Shown in pieces: positions 35,345 to 45,545 of a DNA stretch of 64,000 nucleotides (within the stretch, counting starts at the first letter, position 1; every line of letters starts with the position of its first letter). This stretch comes from Eonycteris spelaea (taxonomy: Eukaryota > Chordata > Mammalia > Chiroptera > Pteropodidae): positions 24,805,001 to 24,869,000 of the forward strand of contig PUFA01000003.1 of assembly GCA_003508835.1 (NCBI GenBank). Reading direction: 5' to 3'. Under the pieces are notes generated by a model. It saw only the letters and a program-made list of their open reading frames with translations. It was not told the origin of the DNA and did no database searches. The position numbers and the translations under genes are program-made.

Positions 35345-35932
35345 TTTTTCATTTATTTACATCTTTCACAATGTTTTGTAAAGTATACTTCTTATACTTC
35401 TTCGTTAAATCTATTCCTAAGTATTTAATTATCTTGGTGCTATTGCAAGTGGAATTGTTGTCTTAATTTCATTTTTCGAATTTTTACTGCAAGTATATAG
35501 AAATACAATTCGAGATATATATAGATATAGATAGATATAGATATAGATATAGATATAGATGTATATATCTATATATTCTTGTATCCTGAAAACCTGCTGA
35601 ATTTTTTTATTAGTCCAAATAGTTTCTTAGTGGATTCCTTTAGAATTTTCTACATACAAGGTCATGTCAACTGCAAATATAGTATTAATCCTCTTCCAAA
35701 CTGGACGCCTTTTTTTTTCTTCTATTATTAACCTTACAAGAACCTCCAAAAATGGTGAGAGCTGAGATTCCTGTCTTGTTCTTTATCTCAGGGGAAAGCA
35801 TTCAGGCTTTTACCAGTATTTTAGCTGTGGGTTTTTCCTAAATGCCTTTTACCAGACTGAGGAAGTTCTTTTCTATTACTTGTTTCTTGAATGTTTTGTC
35901 ATAAAAGGATTTTGGTTTCTTATGTTTTATAT
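35345..35932 (-). mobile_element. L1 ORF2 fragment (reverse transcriptase region), antisense
   Basis: Reverse-strand L1 text: TTTCATTTATTTACATCTTT, AATCTATTCCTAAGTATTTA, GTATCCTGAAAACCTGCTGA, GTCATGTCAACTGCAAATAT, GGTGAGAGCTGAGATTCCTG and TTTTAGCTGTGGGTTTTTCC. It is interrupted by a GATA-type microsatellite at 35512-35575. Frames are broken. Confidence 0.8.
35512..35575. repeat. (GATA/ATAG)n microsatellite
   Basis: GATATAGATAGATATAGATA-type units, located inside the antisense L1 fragment. Confidence 0.9.
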
Positions 35933-35933
35933 C

Positions 35934-35961
35934 GTGTGTGTGTGTGTGTGTGTGTGTGTGT
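35934..35961. repeat. (GT)n microsatellite
   Basis: 28 bases of GT at the end of the antisense L1 fragment, followed by TATCCTTGTATGCACATGTG. Confidence 0.95.
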
Positions 35962-36773
35962 ATCCTTGTATGCACATGTGCATGCACATGTATACAGTTT
36001 AAATAACTTTGGGCTTGTAACATACTGAGGTAATTAATAATCTGTTTTTTTTTTTCATCTAAATATATCTAAGATATTGTTCTGGGTGAGGAAAACTGCT
36101 ATAAATAGAGAACGGTTTGTAAACCATCTAAAGAGGCCTACCCCGTTCCGTCTAAGAGGTCATTAGCTTTATAATAAAGTGAGATGTCCATAAAACAGTT
36201 AATTCCTGAAATGACGTACATATATTAAAGTCCTAGTAACAACTGTATTATGGCATTCTGAAAGCAAGTATGTTAGACCAATGTTTTTAGGACTTCCCAA
36301 ACTCAATGGATTCCGTATTTTGATTGCTAAAAGGAAACAACAAAGCTTTCTCTTATATAAATTGTGAAATAAGAATTTTTAAATCCCAGGAAAAAGTTGT
36401 TTAAGTAAAAACTCAAACCAAAATGTAAACACCAAATATCCCCCTTGCAGTTACTAGAGTCAAATAAAAAAATCAGATGAAGTGACATCTATTCACCTTA
36501 CCTTTTAAAAGACACCCATTCACTTCACTATAACCAATCCTAGTGGTTTATATTGACCTATGCACTTATGCCCAGGCTTCCTGCCATTGTTTTTTGTTGT
36601 TGTTGTTGTTAAATACCCATTTTTAAACTTAAAAGTCACCTGTTATCAAGGCTAAATCCCTGCAGAAGCACCCTAATGCTGTCAATGTGTTGACTTCTTT
36701 GAGAGAATTACATAGCCAGGGGAATGAAACTGCACGCTATTTTGATTGGGATCTGGTAAAGGAGTCCCATATT
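35962..36773. other. Unique AT-rich sequence
   Basis: A T-run at 36042-36054 and a (GTT)n patch at about 36594-36609. No gene or named repeat. Confidence 0.4.
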
Positions 36774-36987
36774 ACAGTTGCCTCGCCTTGTCCATGGGGT
36801 TGCATTCCAAGGCACCCAATGGATGCCTGAAACCTTGGATAGTACTGAAGACTGTATATACTATGTTTTTCCTATACATATAGACTTATGACAAAATTTA
36901 ATACATAAATTGGGCACACTAAGAGATTAACGATAACTAATAACAGAGCAGTTGTAACAATCTACTGCAATAAAAGTTATGTGACTG
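36774..36987 (+). mobile_element. Tigger-family DNA transposon, left part
   Basis: Reads CCATGGGGTTGCATTCCAAG, CCAATGGATGCCTGAAACCT, TGGATAGTACTGAAGACTG, then AGAGATTAACGATAACTAAT and CAATAAAAGTTATGTGAC. This is the left half of a Tigger4/Zombi-like element as I remember it. Its sequence resumes at 40485 after the L1 insertion. Confidence 0.75.
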
Positions 36988-36999
36988 AACTGCTGAGGA

Positions 37000-38455
37000 T
37001 TCTGGTCAAGATGGCATAGAAGGTAGACACTGTGTTCGCCCCCTTTCACGACCACATCAAAATCACAACAAACCACAGAACAACCATCACTGGGAATCAC
37101 CTGAGGTCTGGCTAAACAGAAGTCCTACAACTGGGGACATACATAAGAGGCCCCCCAAGACTGGTAGGAGGGGCAGAGACATGAAACAGGCTGTTCCCAC
37201 AACTGTGTGCGGTGGTCGAGAATGGGTAGCGTTATCCTGGCAGCAGACCCCTCTCCGCCTTACCCCCACCCAGGAGCAAGGGGTCCCGGGTCCACACTGG
37301 CTCCCCAGCCCAGGGTTCCAGTGCTGGGAAAAGAAATCCCCACAACCTTTGACTGTGACAAACCAGAGGGACTTGTGGCAGAGTGAGATGGAGGGCTGCA
37401 GGAGTAGACAGTCCTCGCAAAGGCCCCCACACGTACTTACTCAGCGACGGAGTCACTCGCCCTGAGCTCCAGCACTGGGGCAGCTGCTTCAGGAGCACCA
37501 GGGACACACAGGGAGACGCCGAGTCGTCTGGCTTCAGGGTGAGGGCTAGAGGGGCGGCTTCCTCCCAGACAGAAGTGCTGGCAGTATCCATTGCTTCTGT
37601 GTTAAACCCTTCCACCTCCCAACGTGCAGACGCAGGCGGCTGCCATATCTGAGTCTCCATCACTTGGATAATGCAGGTCGCTCCGCCCCAGGTGATCCTT
37701 TGAGGTTCCGCCCTTCCCAACTTGCAGGCCCATCCAAGCTGCCTCCATTGATTTTTTCCATACAAATGGCCTGTCTTGGTTCATGCTGCAGACTTTCCTA
37801 AAATCTCTCAAAGGCTCACAAAACCCAAAGAAGCAGATCTGGCCTTGGCGTGCCCTGTACCTCTTGCCGAGCAGCCCAAGCCTAGTGCTAGTGGCAGCTA
37901 GCCTCAGTTCCTGGGCTGGTCTCTCAAGGCACCTGTAAGCCAAGCACAGGTGGCAGCCATCTGTGGATTGCTTGATGACTCTTACCAGGTGGCCTGGAAG
38001 TGAACAGGCTGTGGCTGAACTTGGCCTACAGCTGGGCCCCTCCCAGGAGGAATTTGGGTGGGCGCACCCAGTGGCACACACCAACCGATGCAAGCCAGAG
38101 CACCACACAGGGCTGTATTTGAGGAAACACACCCAAAGAGCAGACTGGGCAGGCACCAAAGCCATGCTAAAGTGAATACTGCTCTGTAGGGTTGGCCCCT
38201 CACCAGCCAGTCTTCACAATCAATCAACCCATGGGTCAATCCCTCCCATCAACATGCAAACAGCAACCAAGACTCCACTACAATAGGAAGGCACACACCA
38301 ACCACACAAGGAACACACTTTTGAGAACCTGGCTCAGGTGACCAGGGAACATTGTGCCATTGGGCCCCACAGAACGCCTACTACATAAAGCTGCTCTGTG
38401 AAGACTGAAGACTTAGAAGCCTAATACACAGAAACAAATACAGGGAGACAGACAG
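37000..38455 (+). other. 5' UTR of the nested L1
   Basis: GC-rich compared with the flanks, no sense ORF of note, and leads to the ORF1 remnant. It holds two long overlapping antisense frames (37765-37232, 177 codons; 38165-37602, 187 codons) that have no recognisable domain. L1 5' UTRs carry the internal promoter and, in primates, a short antisense ORF0; correspondence with these frames is not shown. Confidence 0.6.
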
Positions 38456-38456
38456 A

Positions 38457-39352
38457 ATGACTGACAAAGAAACATGTCCCACATGAAAGAACAGAAGCTC
38501 CAGAAAAAGCAATCAACAAAATTGGAGACAAGCAATATGCCAGATGCAGAGATTAAAGCACTGGCTATAAGGATGCTCAATGAACTTAAGGAAAGAGTAG
38601 ATGAACTTAGTAAGAATTTTAACAAAGAGACAAGAAACATAAACTGGAAATGGAAAACAAATGGGAACCAATCAGAAATGAAGAATACAGTATGTGAGAT
38701 AAAGAGTGCATTACAGGGAATCGACAGAGGGGGTGACGAAGAGGATCAAATCAGCAATTTAGAGGATGGGATAGTGGATGACACCCAATCAGAACGGCAA
38801 CAAGAAAAAAAAAAGATTCTGAAAAATGGGGCTAGTTTAAGGGGCTTCTGGGACAACACCAAGTTCAATGTTTGAATCATAAGGATACCAGAAAGAGAGA
38901 GCAAGAAACTGAAAACCTATTTGAAGGAATAATGACAGAAAACTTTCCCTAACCTGGTGAAGGAAATAGACGTACAACCCCAGGAAGCTGAGAGTCCTAA
39001 ACAAGATGAATCCAAAGAGGCCCACGCCAAGACACATCATCATTAAAATGTGAAAAGTTAAAAGCAAAAAGAGAATCTTAACAGCAACAAGAGAAAAGAA
39101 GTTACCTACAAGGGAGCTCCCATAAGACTGATTTCTAAACAGAAACTTTGCAGGTCAAAAGGGATTTGCATAAAATATTCAAAGTGATGAAAAGGACATA
39201 CAACCAAGATTACTCTACCCAGCAAAGCTATCATTTAGTATCGGAGGAGAAAGTACTTCCCAGGCAAAAACAAACAAACAAACAAACAAAACTAAAGAAC
39301 TTCATAACCACCAAGCCAGTATTACAGGAAACGTCAGGGGAATTTCTTTAAG
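38457..39352 (+). pseudogene. L1 ORF1 remnant (RNA-binding protein), frameshifted
   Basis: The open part at 38474-38875 has 133 codons with a coiled-coil: MLNELKERVDELSKNFNKE, then SALQGIDRGGDEEDQISNLE and SLRGFWDNTKF. This is the classic L1 ORF1p rod and the start of its RRM domain. The frame then breaks near 38875. The continuation is visible in other frames: ENLFEGIMTENFP, then a C-terminal segment at 39148-39351 (FKVMKRTY...YSTQQSYHLVSEEKVLP...FITTKPVLQE). ORF1p trimers coat L1 RNA in cytoplasmic particles. Stops and shifts make this copy non-functional. Confidence 0.8.
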
Positions 39353-39359
39353 AAGAAGA

Positions 39360-39690
39360 AAAAATGTGTATCAAAAATATAAATAAAGAATGGCAACAAC
39401 TACATATCTATCAACAAGTGCTTCAAATGAAAAAAAATTAAATGCTCCAATGAAAAGATAGAGTGACTGAATAATTAAGACATATAACATATACTGCTTA
39501 CAAGAGACTCATTTCAGATCAAAATATACAGAGACAAAGTAAATGGATGGAAAAAAGTATTTCATGAAAATGGAAATAAGAGAAAAAAAGTATTTCATGA
39601 AAATGGAAATAAGAAAAAATAGAAAAAATAGTATGGGGTTGCAATACTATTCCAGACAAAATAGACTTTAAAACAAAGGCTATAACAAGA
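39360..39690 (+). pseudogene. L1 ORF2 5' remnant (endonuclease start)
   Basis: ACATATCTATCAACAAGTGC, TAAATGCTCCAATGAAAAGA, TACAAGAGACTCATTTCAGA and AGACAAAATAGACTTTAAAA are collinear with the start of L1 ORF2. It includes a 32-base tandem duplication at 39551-39613. It stops abruptly at ACACAAGGAA, where sequence from the far end of ORF2 follows. Confidence 0.75.
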
Positions 39691-39894
39691 CACAAGGAAA
39701 GACCCAGTAATCCCACTTCTAGGTATTTATCCAAAGAAACCCAAAACACTGCTTCAAAGAGACATGTGACTCCACATGTTCATTGCAGCATTATTTACAA
39801 CAGGCAAGATATGGAGGCAACCTGGGTGTCCATCAATGGATGAATGGATAAAGAAGGGGTGGCACATATATACAATGAAATATTACTCAGCTAT

Positions 39895-39926
<32 letters not shown>

Positions 39927-40160
39927 AGAAAGAAAGAGAAAGAAAGAAAAGAAAGAAGAAAGAAAGAAAGAAGGGAGGGAGGGAGGGAAGGAAAGAAGAA
40001 AGAAAATAGAAAAGAAAAGAAAAGAAACAAAACAAAAAGAAAAAGAAAAGAAAAGAAAAAAAAAAATCTTGCTATCTGCAACAATATGGATGGACCTAGA
40101 GGGTACTGTGCTGAGTGGAGTAAGTCAGAGGAAGACAAATGCCATGATGTCACTTACACG
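39691..40160 (+). pseudogene. L1 ORF2 C-terminal remnant with GAAA expansion
   Basis: CCAGTAATCCCACTTCTAGG, TTCATTGCAGCATTATTTAC, CAAGATATGGAGGCAACCTG and GATGAATGGATAAAGAAGGG are the end of L1 ORF2. The reading continues after the microsatellite with ATCTTGCTATCTGCAACAAT and ATGGATGGACCTAGAGGGTA. The reverse transcriptase domain that should precede it is missing. Confidence 0.8.
39895..40066. repeat. (GAAA)n microsatellite inside L1 ORF2
   Basis: About 170 bases almost entirely of A and G (GAAA, GGGA, AAAAG units), placed where the L1 consensus has only a short A-rich run between CAGCYATAA and ATCTTGC. It grew within the retroelement. Confidence 0.92.
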
Positions 40161-40484
40161 TGGAATCTAAAGAACAAAATAAACAAATAAAACAGAAACA
40201 AACTCATAGATACAGAGAACATTTTGAGGGGTACCAGATGAGAATGATAAAGTAGGAAGAGATTAAGAAGTACAAATTAGTGGTTACAAAATCGTCAGGG
40301 AGATGTAAAGTATAGCATAAGGAATTGAGTCAACAATATTGTAATAGCTACGTCTGGTATCAGAGGGCTACTAGATTTATCAGGTGATCACTTCATAAGT
40401 ATATAAATGAATGATCACTATATCATACACCTGAAACTAATATAATATTGTATGCCAACCATAATTGAAAAATAAAAGTTTTTT
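40161..40484 (+). other. 3' UTR and tail of the nested L1
   Basis: AATAAACAAATAAAACAGAA, AGTACAAATTAGTGGTTACA, GGGAGATGTAAAGTATAGCA, then TATCATACACCTGAAACTAA and TATAATATTGTATGCCAACC. This wording is familiar from laurasiatherian L1 3' ends. The tail is T/A mixed rather than pure A. Confidence 0.75.
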
Positions 40485-41020
40485 AAAAATTATGTAATGC
40501 AATCTCTCTAATATCTCCTTGAACTGTACCCACCCTTCTTGTGATGATGTGAAATGGTAAAATGTCTACATGAAGAGATGAAGTGAGATGAATGATGTAA
40601 GTATTGTGACATTCTGTTAGGCCATTATTGACCTTATGACATACATAACAAGCGCTTTACAGCTTCTCTGCAGCATATCCGAATCCAGCATCACGACTCT
40701 TGTGCTTTGGGGCCATTATGAAGTAAAACAAGGATGACTGGGTCACAAGCATCGTGATTCCTCGAGAGCCGATCCGATAACCAAGGTGGCTACTAAGTAA
40801 CTACTGGGCGGGGGGCACCTACAGTGTGGAGACGCTGAGCAAAGGGAGAAGTCACGTCTCGGGCTGCATGAGATTTCATCACGCTACTCGTAACAGCATG
40901 CGATTTTAAACGTATAAATTGTTTACTTCTGGAATTTTCCACTTAACATTTTCAAACCACAGTTGACCCTGCGTAACAAGTGAAACTGTGGATGTGGTAG
41001 GGGGTGGGGAAATGACTACT
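40485..41020 (+). mobile_element. Tigger-family DNA transposon, right part
   Basis: The Tigger text resumes: ACCCACCCTTCTTGTGATGA, ATGAAGAGATGAAGTGAGAT, TATTGTGACATTCTGTTAGG, GTGGAGACGCTGAGCAAAGG, TGAGATTTCATCACGCTACT, TTCTGGAATTTTCCACTTAA and the end region GACTACTC. Joined with 36774-36987 it makes about 0.75 kb, i.e. a non-autonomous copy without transposase. Confidence 0.75.
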
Positions 41021-41639
41021 CGAAAACCCAAAGAGCAGGTTTTAACAATTTACGCATTCAATAATTCCCTATGAAATGAGAAATCTGATTCCTAAGAAAC
41101 CGAAATGACCCGTTCAAGACTCTGACAGAGGAATCATTTTTGTGAAATTAGAAACTTTTAAGAGAATAAAAGCAGTCATGAAAGAACATTCTAGAATGAC
41201 AGATGGGACAACATTTATTATTACAAACAAAATACAAGAGAAAAAGCGCTGATTATAAGGAAAGACTAAAGCCTTTAATGACAACTTCAAAGCAGTGCTT
41301 CATATTCTCTTATGGAACTTTGCCATCAATCTCCATTCCTTACTAATCATCATGTTAAACGGTGTTCAATGGTAGATGATGAAAGCTTCTAAATGTCTTT
41401 GCCAGAGGGGTTTCAGAATCATTCTGTCTGCTGACCCCCCTTCAACCAAAAGAATATTAATATGGTCAATGATTCTTATCGTCAAGGACTACTGTGATTG
41501 TTTCCACAACTTAAAGGACTGACCATCGGCTATCCCTACTAAGTTAAATGTTTTTACACTTAATAATGACAGGTCCCTCCTGAATTCGTTTAACACCACT
41601 TTAACAACTCCTCGTTTTTTCATCTGCATTCCTGCTTAA
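41021..41639. other. Unique AT-rich sequence
   Basis: Contains a minus-strand AATAAA at 41219-41214 in a TTTGTAATAATAAATGTTGT context. That could end an even longer TXNL1 transcript, but repeats lie between it and the gene. No gene. Confidence 0.35.
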
Positions 41640-42240
41640 TTAAACTCTGCTTTCCAGGCTCTTCTGCCAATTCCTTCATATTTATTAATATTCCATACTA
41701 TTTGCACCTTCATTTCCTTCTCCCCCTTTCCATTCTCACTAGATGCCACCATTTCATACACCTGTCAACTCTCATCACCTAAATGACTCCTAGTTCCCCA
41801 CTTCCAGCCCTCAGCTCTAAAACCACATTCCTGTGTACCTACCAGACATCTCCACCAGAAAGCCAAGAAAGCACTCCAGATACATTGTTCAAAGCAATGT
41901 GTCCAAATTCAACTCCCCCTCCAAACATGCTGCTTTTCCTAAGAACCAACATCTCTACAACCAGCTGTCGAAATGAAACACCTGGGTCATTGCAGACCCC
42001 TCTTTAACTCCTTCCTCCCTCTAAGCTAAGGAGGGAGCCAGCTCTCACATGGAAAGGAGCTTCATGTTATGGTTTCTGCTTGCTCTTCCAGCTTCGTCTC
42101 CCCCCTCACGTCCCTAAAAAGCCTTTTTAATCCTCATTCTTTTACTTCTGCTAAATTCTCTTCTTTACCTTGCTAAACTGCAAATTTCTACAATCTCTCA
42201 GACTTACCTCAAGCATCTCCTCTTGGAACCTGATAATTCG
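41640..42240. repeat. L2-like pyrimidine-rich segment
   Basis: TCCTTCTCCCCCTTTCCATT, CACCTAAATGACTCCTAGTT, CACCTGGGTCATTGCAGACC and CTCTTTAACTCCTTCCTCCC suggest an old L2 part. The open frame 41783-42007 is a consequence of low stop density in this strand. Assignment is weak. Confidence 0.4.
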
Positions 42241-42299
42241 TTCAATATTATGTTTATTGATGATAGAGATCAAAATAACTTTGGTTTGGTACTAAGGAC

Positions 42300-42620
42300 A
42301 AATCTTTGCTTTACTGCTCATATGCTAGTAGAGTAAATGAGACTATAAATAATTACAATGTGGTTTACTAAGTACCAGGATGAAATAGGCACAGGGTGCT
42401 ATAGCAACAGAGAAAGCATACACAATCATTTATGTGTGTTATCTCTATCAGTTTTGCTTGGACTGAGCCTTACAGGTAAGTACAATCTTCATAGGTAATG
42501 TTCCCATTTTTACAGAATAAACTCAAGATCCTAAGGATGTTACTTACTCAAGATGACATAGCTTACAAGTAAAAAGACCCTACTCTAAAGTGGAATAATG
42601 TGCCAATAATGCATGTCTAA
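42300..42620 (-). repeat. MIR/L2-like reverse fragment
   Basis: CATTTTTACAGAATAAACTC with GATCCTAAGGATGTTACTTA, ACTCAAGATGACATAGCTTA and CAAGTAAAAAGACCCTA is a reverse MIR core. The upstream part (TGCTATAGCAACAGAG) resembles L2-associated text. Confidence 0.5.
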
Positions 42621-43339
42621 GTACAAATCAACAATCATGTTTTCACAGCAAACTAGCCTGTCCAATTTACCAGAATTTCCATACAAACTTATCATAGAGA
42701 AGCATAGGAAGTGCAGAGGAAAGAGACTGGCAGGTTTAGGATTACAGATCATAGATTTTAATGCTATTCCAAGCTCTGTACAGTTTTAGTTGCATATCCA
42801 AATCCTAATGTTATGGGCAGAATGTACAAATTCTCCAATTAATAACTTTGCACAAACCACAAAGTTTAAATGTAATCTTATTAGCCTGTAAAAAGCTCTA
42901 CTCTACCCACTTATTCTTATTGTGCTGGGCATGTAAAAGAAGTATTCATCTAAAATAAAACCTGTGAAAACATGCTAAAATGACATCAATATTCTTCCTT
43001 AAGCAAGGTTAATTGGGGAATAAAATATTCAGTATCTTAAAACTTATTTACCTAACATGCTATATGTATAAAACATACATGTGTTTGGTAAAGTTTGTAA
43101 AATGTAGCATAACACTTCTAATAACAAGGTATTAAAGCTAAGTGAACACAAATATTCCTCCAAAGTTGTCCTTTAGCATTCAGTACTTTTCTTTAAAAAG
43201 AAAATATCTAAGTTCAGAAATGACTGATCTCAGAAGATATGTACAAAAATCTACCAAACTAAATTATGTAATTACAAGAAACATGGGTAAGCCCTAAATG
43301 TCTTTAGACATTCTTTAAAACTTACAAAGGAGAGGGTTT
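42621..43339. other. Unique AT-rich sequence
   Basis: No repeat or gene recognised. It lies beyond the candidate distal poly(A) signals of TXNL1. Confidence 0.4.
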
Positions 43340-43364
43340 ACATTGACTTACTCAACTCAAATGC

Positions 43365-43376
43365 TTTATTTTTATT
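43365..43376 (-). terminator. Tandem AATAAA pair, candidate distal poly(A) signal
   Basis: On the minus strand the sequence reads AATAAAAATAAAGC, i.e. two adjoining hexamers. This is about 2.28 kb past the TXNL1 stop. It would end a long 3' UTR isoform if used; no sequence feature proves use. Confidence 0.3.
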
Positions 43377-43660
43377 ACAGTATTGAAGACTTATTCTAGA
43401 CATTAAAAGAAACACGGTAAGATCTGAACTATTTTAGGTAAAAAAGCCTCCTTTCAAGTGTACTAACGGCAGCCATACACAATCTGCTAAGGTGTATGAT
43501 AGAAGAACACCTGAAGACGCTGCGAGAGAGAACAGAATGCATTCTCAAGCCTCGAGACGGATGGCAGACACGTCTCAAATCACATGTAACTCAAGTGGTA
43601 CCTACAGTAGAACAGTGAGACTGGGGGACAATTTGGACAAAACGCATCACGAATGCTTGC

Positions 43661-43696
43661 CACGTGCACAAGAGTCTGATAATCTGTGCACACGTG
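43661..43696. repeat. Inverted repeat with E-boxes
   Basis: CACGTGCACA (43661-43670) faces TGTGCACACGTG (43685-43696). The arms pair over 10 bases with a two-base bulge and a 14-base loop. Both arms contain CACGTG or ACGTG. On the minus strand it could fold in an extended TXNL1 3' UTR; as DNA it offers paired E-boxes. Confidence 0.55.
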
Positions 43697-45469
43697 CACT
43701 ACTCTTGCCTTGTGCTGGCCAAGACTGTACTGGAATTCTATTATTGACAGGGTTTTCATTGTTGTTTCCTATCAGATAATGCACCCTGTGATTTAACAAA
43801 ATACGCAAAATAAAGGGACAAGTTTTGTGAGGTATTTTTTTGCCCCATGTCTGACAAAACAAACAATAAACCTAGTATTAGTTTTCCGGAAAACACTAAT
43901 GAATGGCTTCAGTTAAAATAACTAGGGTTATGTTTTTCGAGTGCTCTTCTTATTCATCTGGAAAATTCAGTGTTACATATCTAACATACATGTGTGCATC
44001 TGTGTGTCTATACACACACACATGCAGTTTTAGGAAAAAATATCAGCATTTCAGCTTGGTAATTTAAGTAATGTCAACTATGCATTTTATTTGTAAAACT
44101 TTCCAGAGTGAAACATGTTACAGTCACCTATAAACATTCATTTTTCACTATTTACAATTTGATTATGGAATGCTTGTATAATGCAACCAACTGGGTTACA
44201 AAAAAGTCACAAACAATATAAATCTGATGCCCAATCCTTTACAAATATGTAATTACCTTCACTGGGTTTTCAAACTGTCAAGTATAAAATAGGATGAGGT
44301 CAGCAATACTTCAGATGAGGCACTTCAACAATTACTCAAAAAGATTAATAAGTGTATAAAGTGTAAAACAAAACTGATATTAATCTTATCCTTAATTTCA
44401 GACGTGATTAATCTGAGATGGTCTATATTAAGAATTGTTATAAACTTTTATTTCTTGCCATTCTGCCTTCACTTGCCCAAGGCAACATAAAAAATAAAAT
44501 ACCTAAGATATAAAGACATCACAAAGACCAGTTCATGTGCTTACATACAAAGGAACTAAACATTATCTAATGACACCAGGGTTCCAGAAAGTTACTATTT
44601 TAACACAAAAACTTCCGTATAGTTTTTTTCACAAACATGTATAAATACATTAGTCTCCAAAGGCAAAATGGTATCTCGACCATATTCCTAGACAAAAATG
44701 CCCTCAAACGTATTAACTGAATCAAAATTGCCTTATGTACACCTTTCATTGAATTTTTAAAAATATTAAATTTCAATTTTAAAAGAGAAATTAAAAAATT
44801 AGACTTACCAATACTTTATGGATTAGTTTGAAGAATAAGAAACAGTTGTTTGTGCCAGCATTTGGTGAAAGACCTTTGAAACATATACATTTGGCCAATT
44901 CATTTTCAACCTTAAAAACATGTTCTCTAAATATTTATTCTGCATCTTTTGGTAGTTAAAATGCTTGATTAAAAGATATTCACATTACTCCATGAATTCT
45001 TAGTTCTGTACTTTCCCCTGTCAGATTTCAACATACCTCCAACAGCTGACTCAAGCTTTTAGTTTATCCAGAAGGGATTAATATCTGTAGTCTCATAACT
45101 AACAATTTGAGGTGAGAACAGTTATACCTCATTAAACTTGTTTTATTTCTGGTAGTTTATAATTTGAGTAATTTCTATAGCCCAGGTACCTAAATGTTGT
45201 TTAAATAAACAACATTTGAAACATGGTTAGTTGTTCTAAGTCCATTTAGCAAACACACTTGCTCTGTGTGGTTGTTCTACGTGAGGGCACATGTACTCCT
45301 TAATTCCTGAAAACAGTTTTTGCTCCTCTGCGGAGAGAAACTGCTTTCGCTCAATATGCTACCAGACTCTTAAGCCTCTTATAAAATCAGAAGTTGTCCA
45401 ATTTTCAAATAAACAGAGAGAAATACTTATTTAGAATGACAAAAATTAAGCTTGGCAAAAGTAGTGACT

Positions 45470-45475
45470 TTTATT
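45470..45475 (-). terminator. TXNL1: Polyadenylation signal AATAAA, second
   Basis: An AATAAA in the context GTAAATAAAAGTC, about 176 bases past the TXNL1 stop. It is followed by CACTACTTTTGCC. It is the likelier proximal cleavage signal because of its A-rich flank and the T-rich stretch after it. Confidence 0.6.
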
Positions 45476-45539
45476 TACAATTGCATGTATCAAGATTACA
45501 ATAGAAACACTAGTGATATCATCTGAACAAAAGCAATGA

Positions 45540-45545
45540 TTTATT
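45540..45545 (-). terminator. TXNL1: Polyadenylation signal AATAAA, first
   Basis: A canonical AATAAA on the minus strand about 106 bases past the TXNL1 stop, in the context CCAATAAATC. The downstream sequence has a TTGCTTTTGTT stretch that could serve as the U/GU-rich element. Confidence 0.55.

Larger units (their letters stand above)
36988..40484 (+). mobile_element. L1 (HAL1-like, ORF2 mostly deleted) inserted in Tigger
   Basis: A 3.5 kb LINE with 5' UTR (from TGCTGAGGATTCTGGTCAAG), an ORF1 relic (38457-39352), the first about 300 bases of ORF2, a large internal deletion, the last part of ORF2 and a 3' UTR ending TATTGTATGCCAACCATAAT plus tail. Imperfect target duplications flank it: AAAAGTTATGTGA (36972-36984) and AAAAATTATGTAA (40485-40497). 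Full-length L1s are about 6-7 kb. Several frame breaks show that it is inactive. Confidence 0.8.
43340..45449 (-). other. Unique AT-rich region; possible long TXNL1 3' UTR
   Basis: About 2.1 kb next to the TXNL1 stop with no repeat I recognise, many T-rich and ATTTA-like motifs on the minus strand, and a closely spaced pair of AATAAA hexamers at its far end (43376-43365). This is how long mammalian 3' UTRs often look. It may equally be ordinary intergenic DNA. A 10-base stem inverted repeat lies at 43661-43696. No coding potential is visible on either strand beyond short chance frames. Confidence 0.35.

Noticed and set aside
37232..38239. Long minus-strand frames as a host gene
   Set aside because: They lie wholly inside the 5' UTR of an inserted L1; kept only as a curiosity in the findings.
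41214..41219. AATAAA at 41.2 kb as the TXNL1 transcript end
   Set aside because: Over 4.4 kb from the stop with L2- and MIR-like repeats between; the signals at 45.5 kb and 43.37 kb are more plausible.
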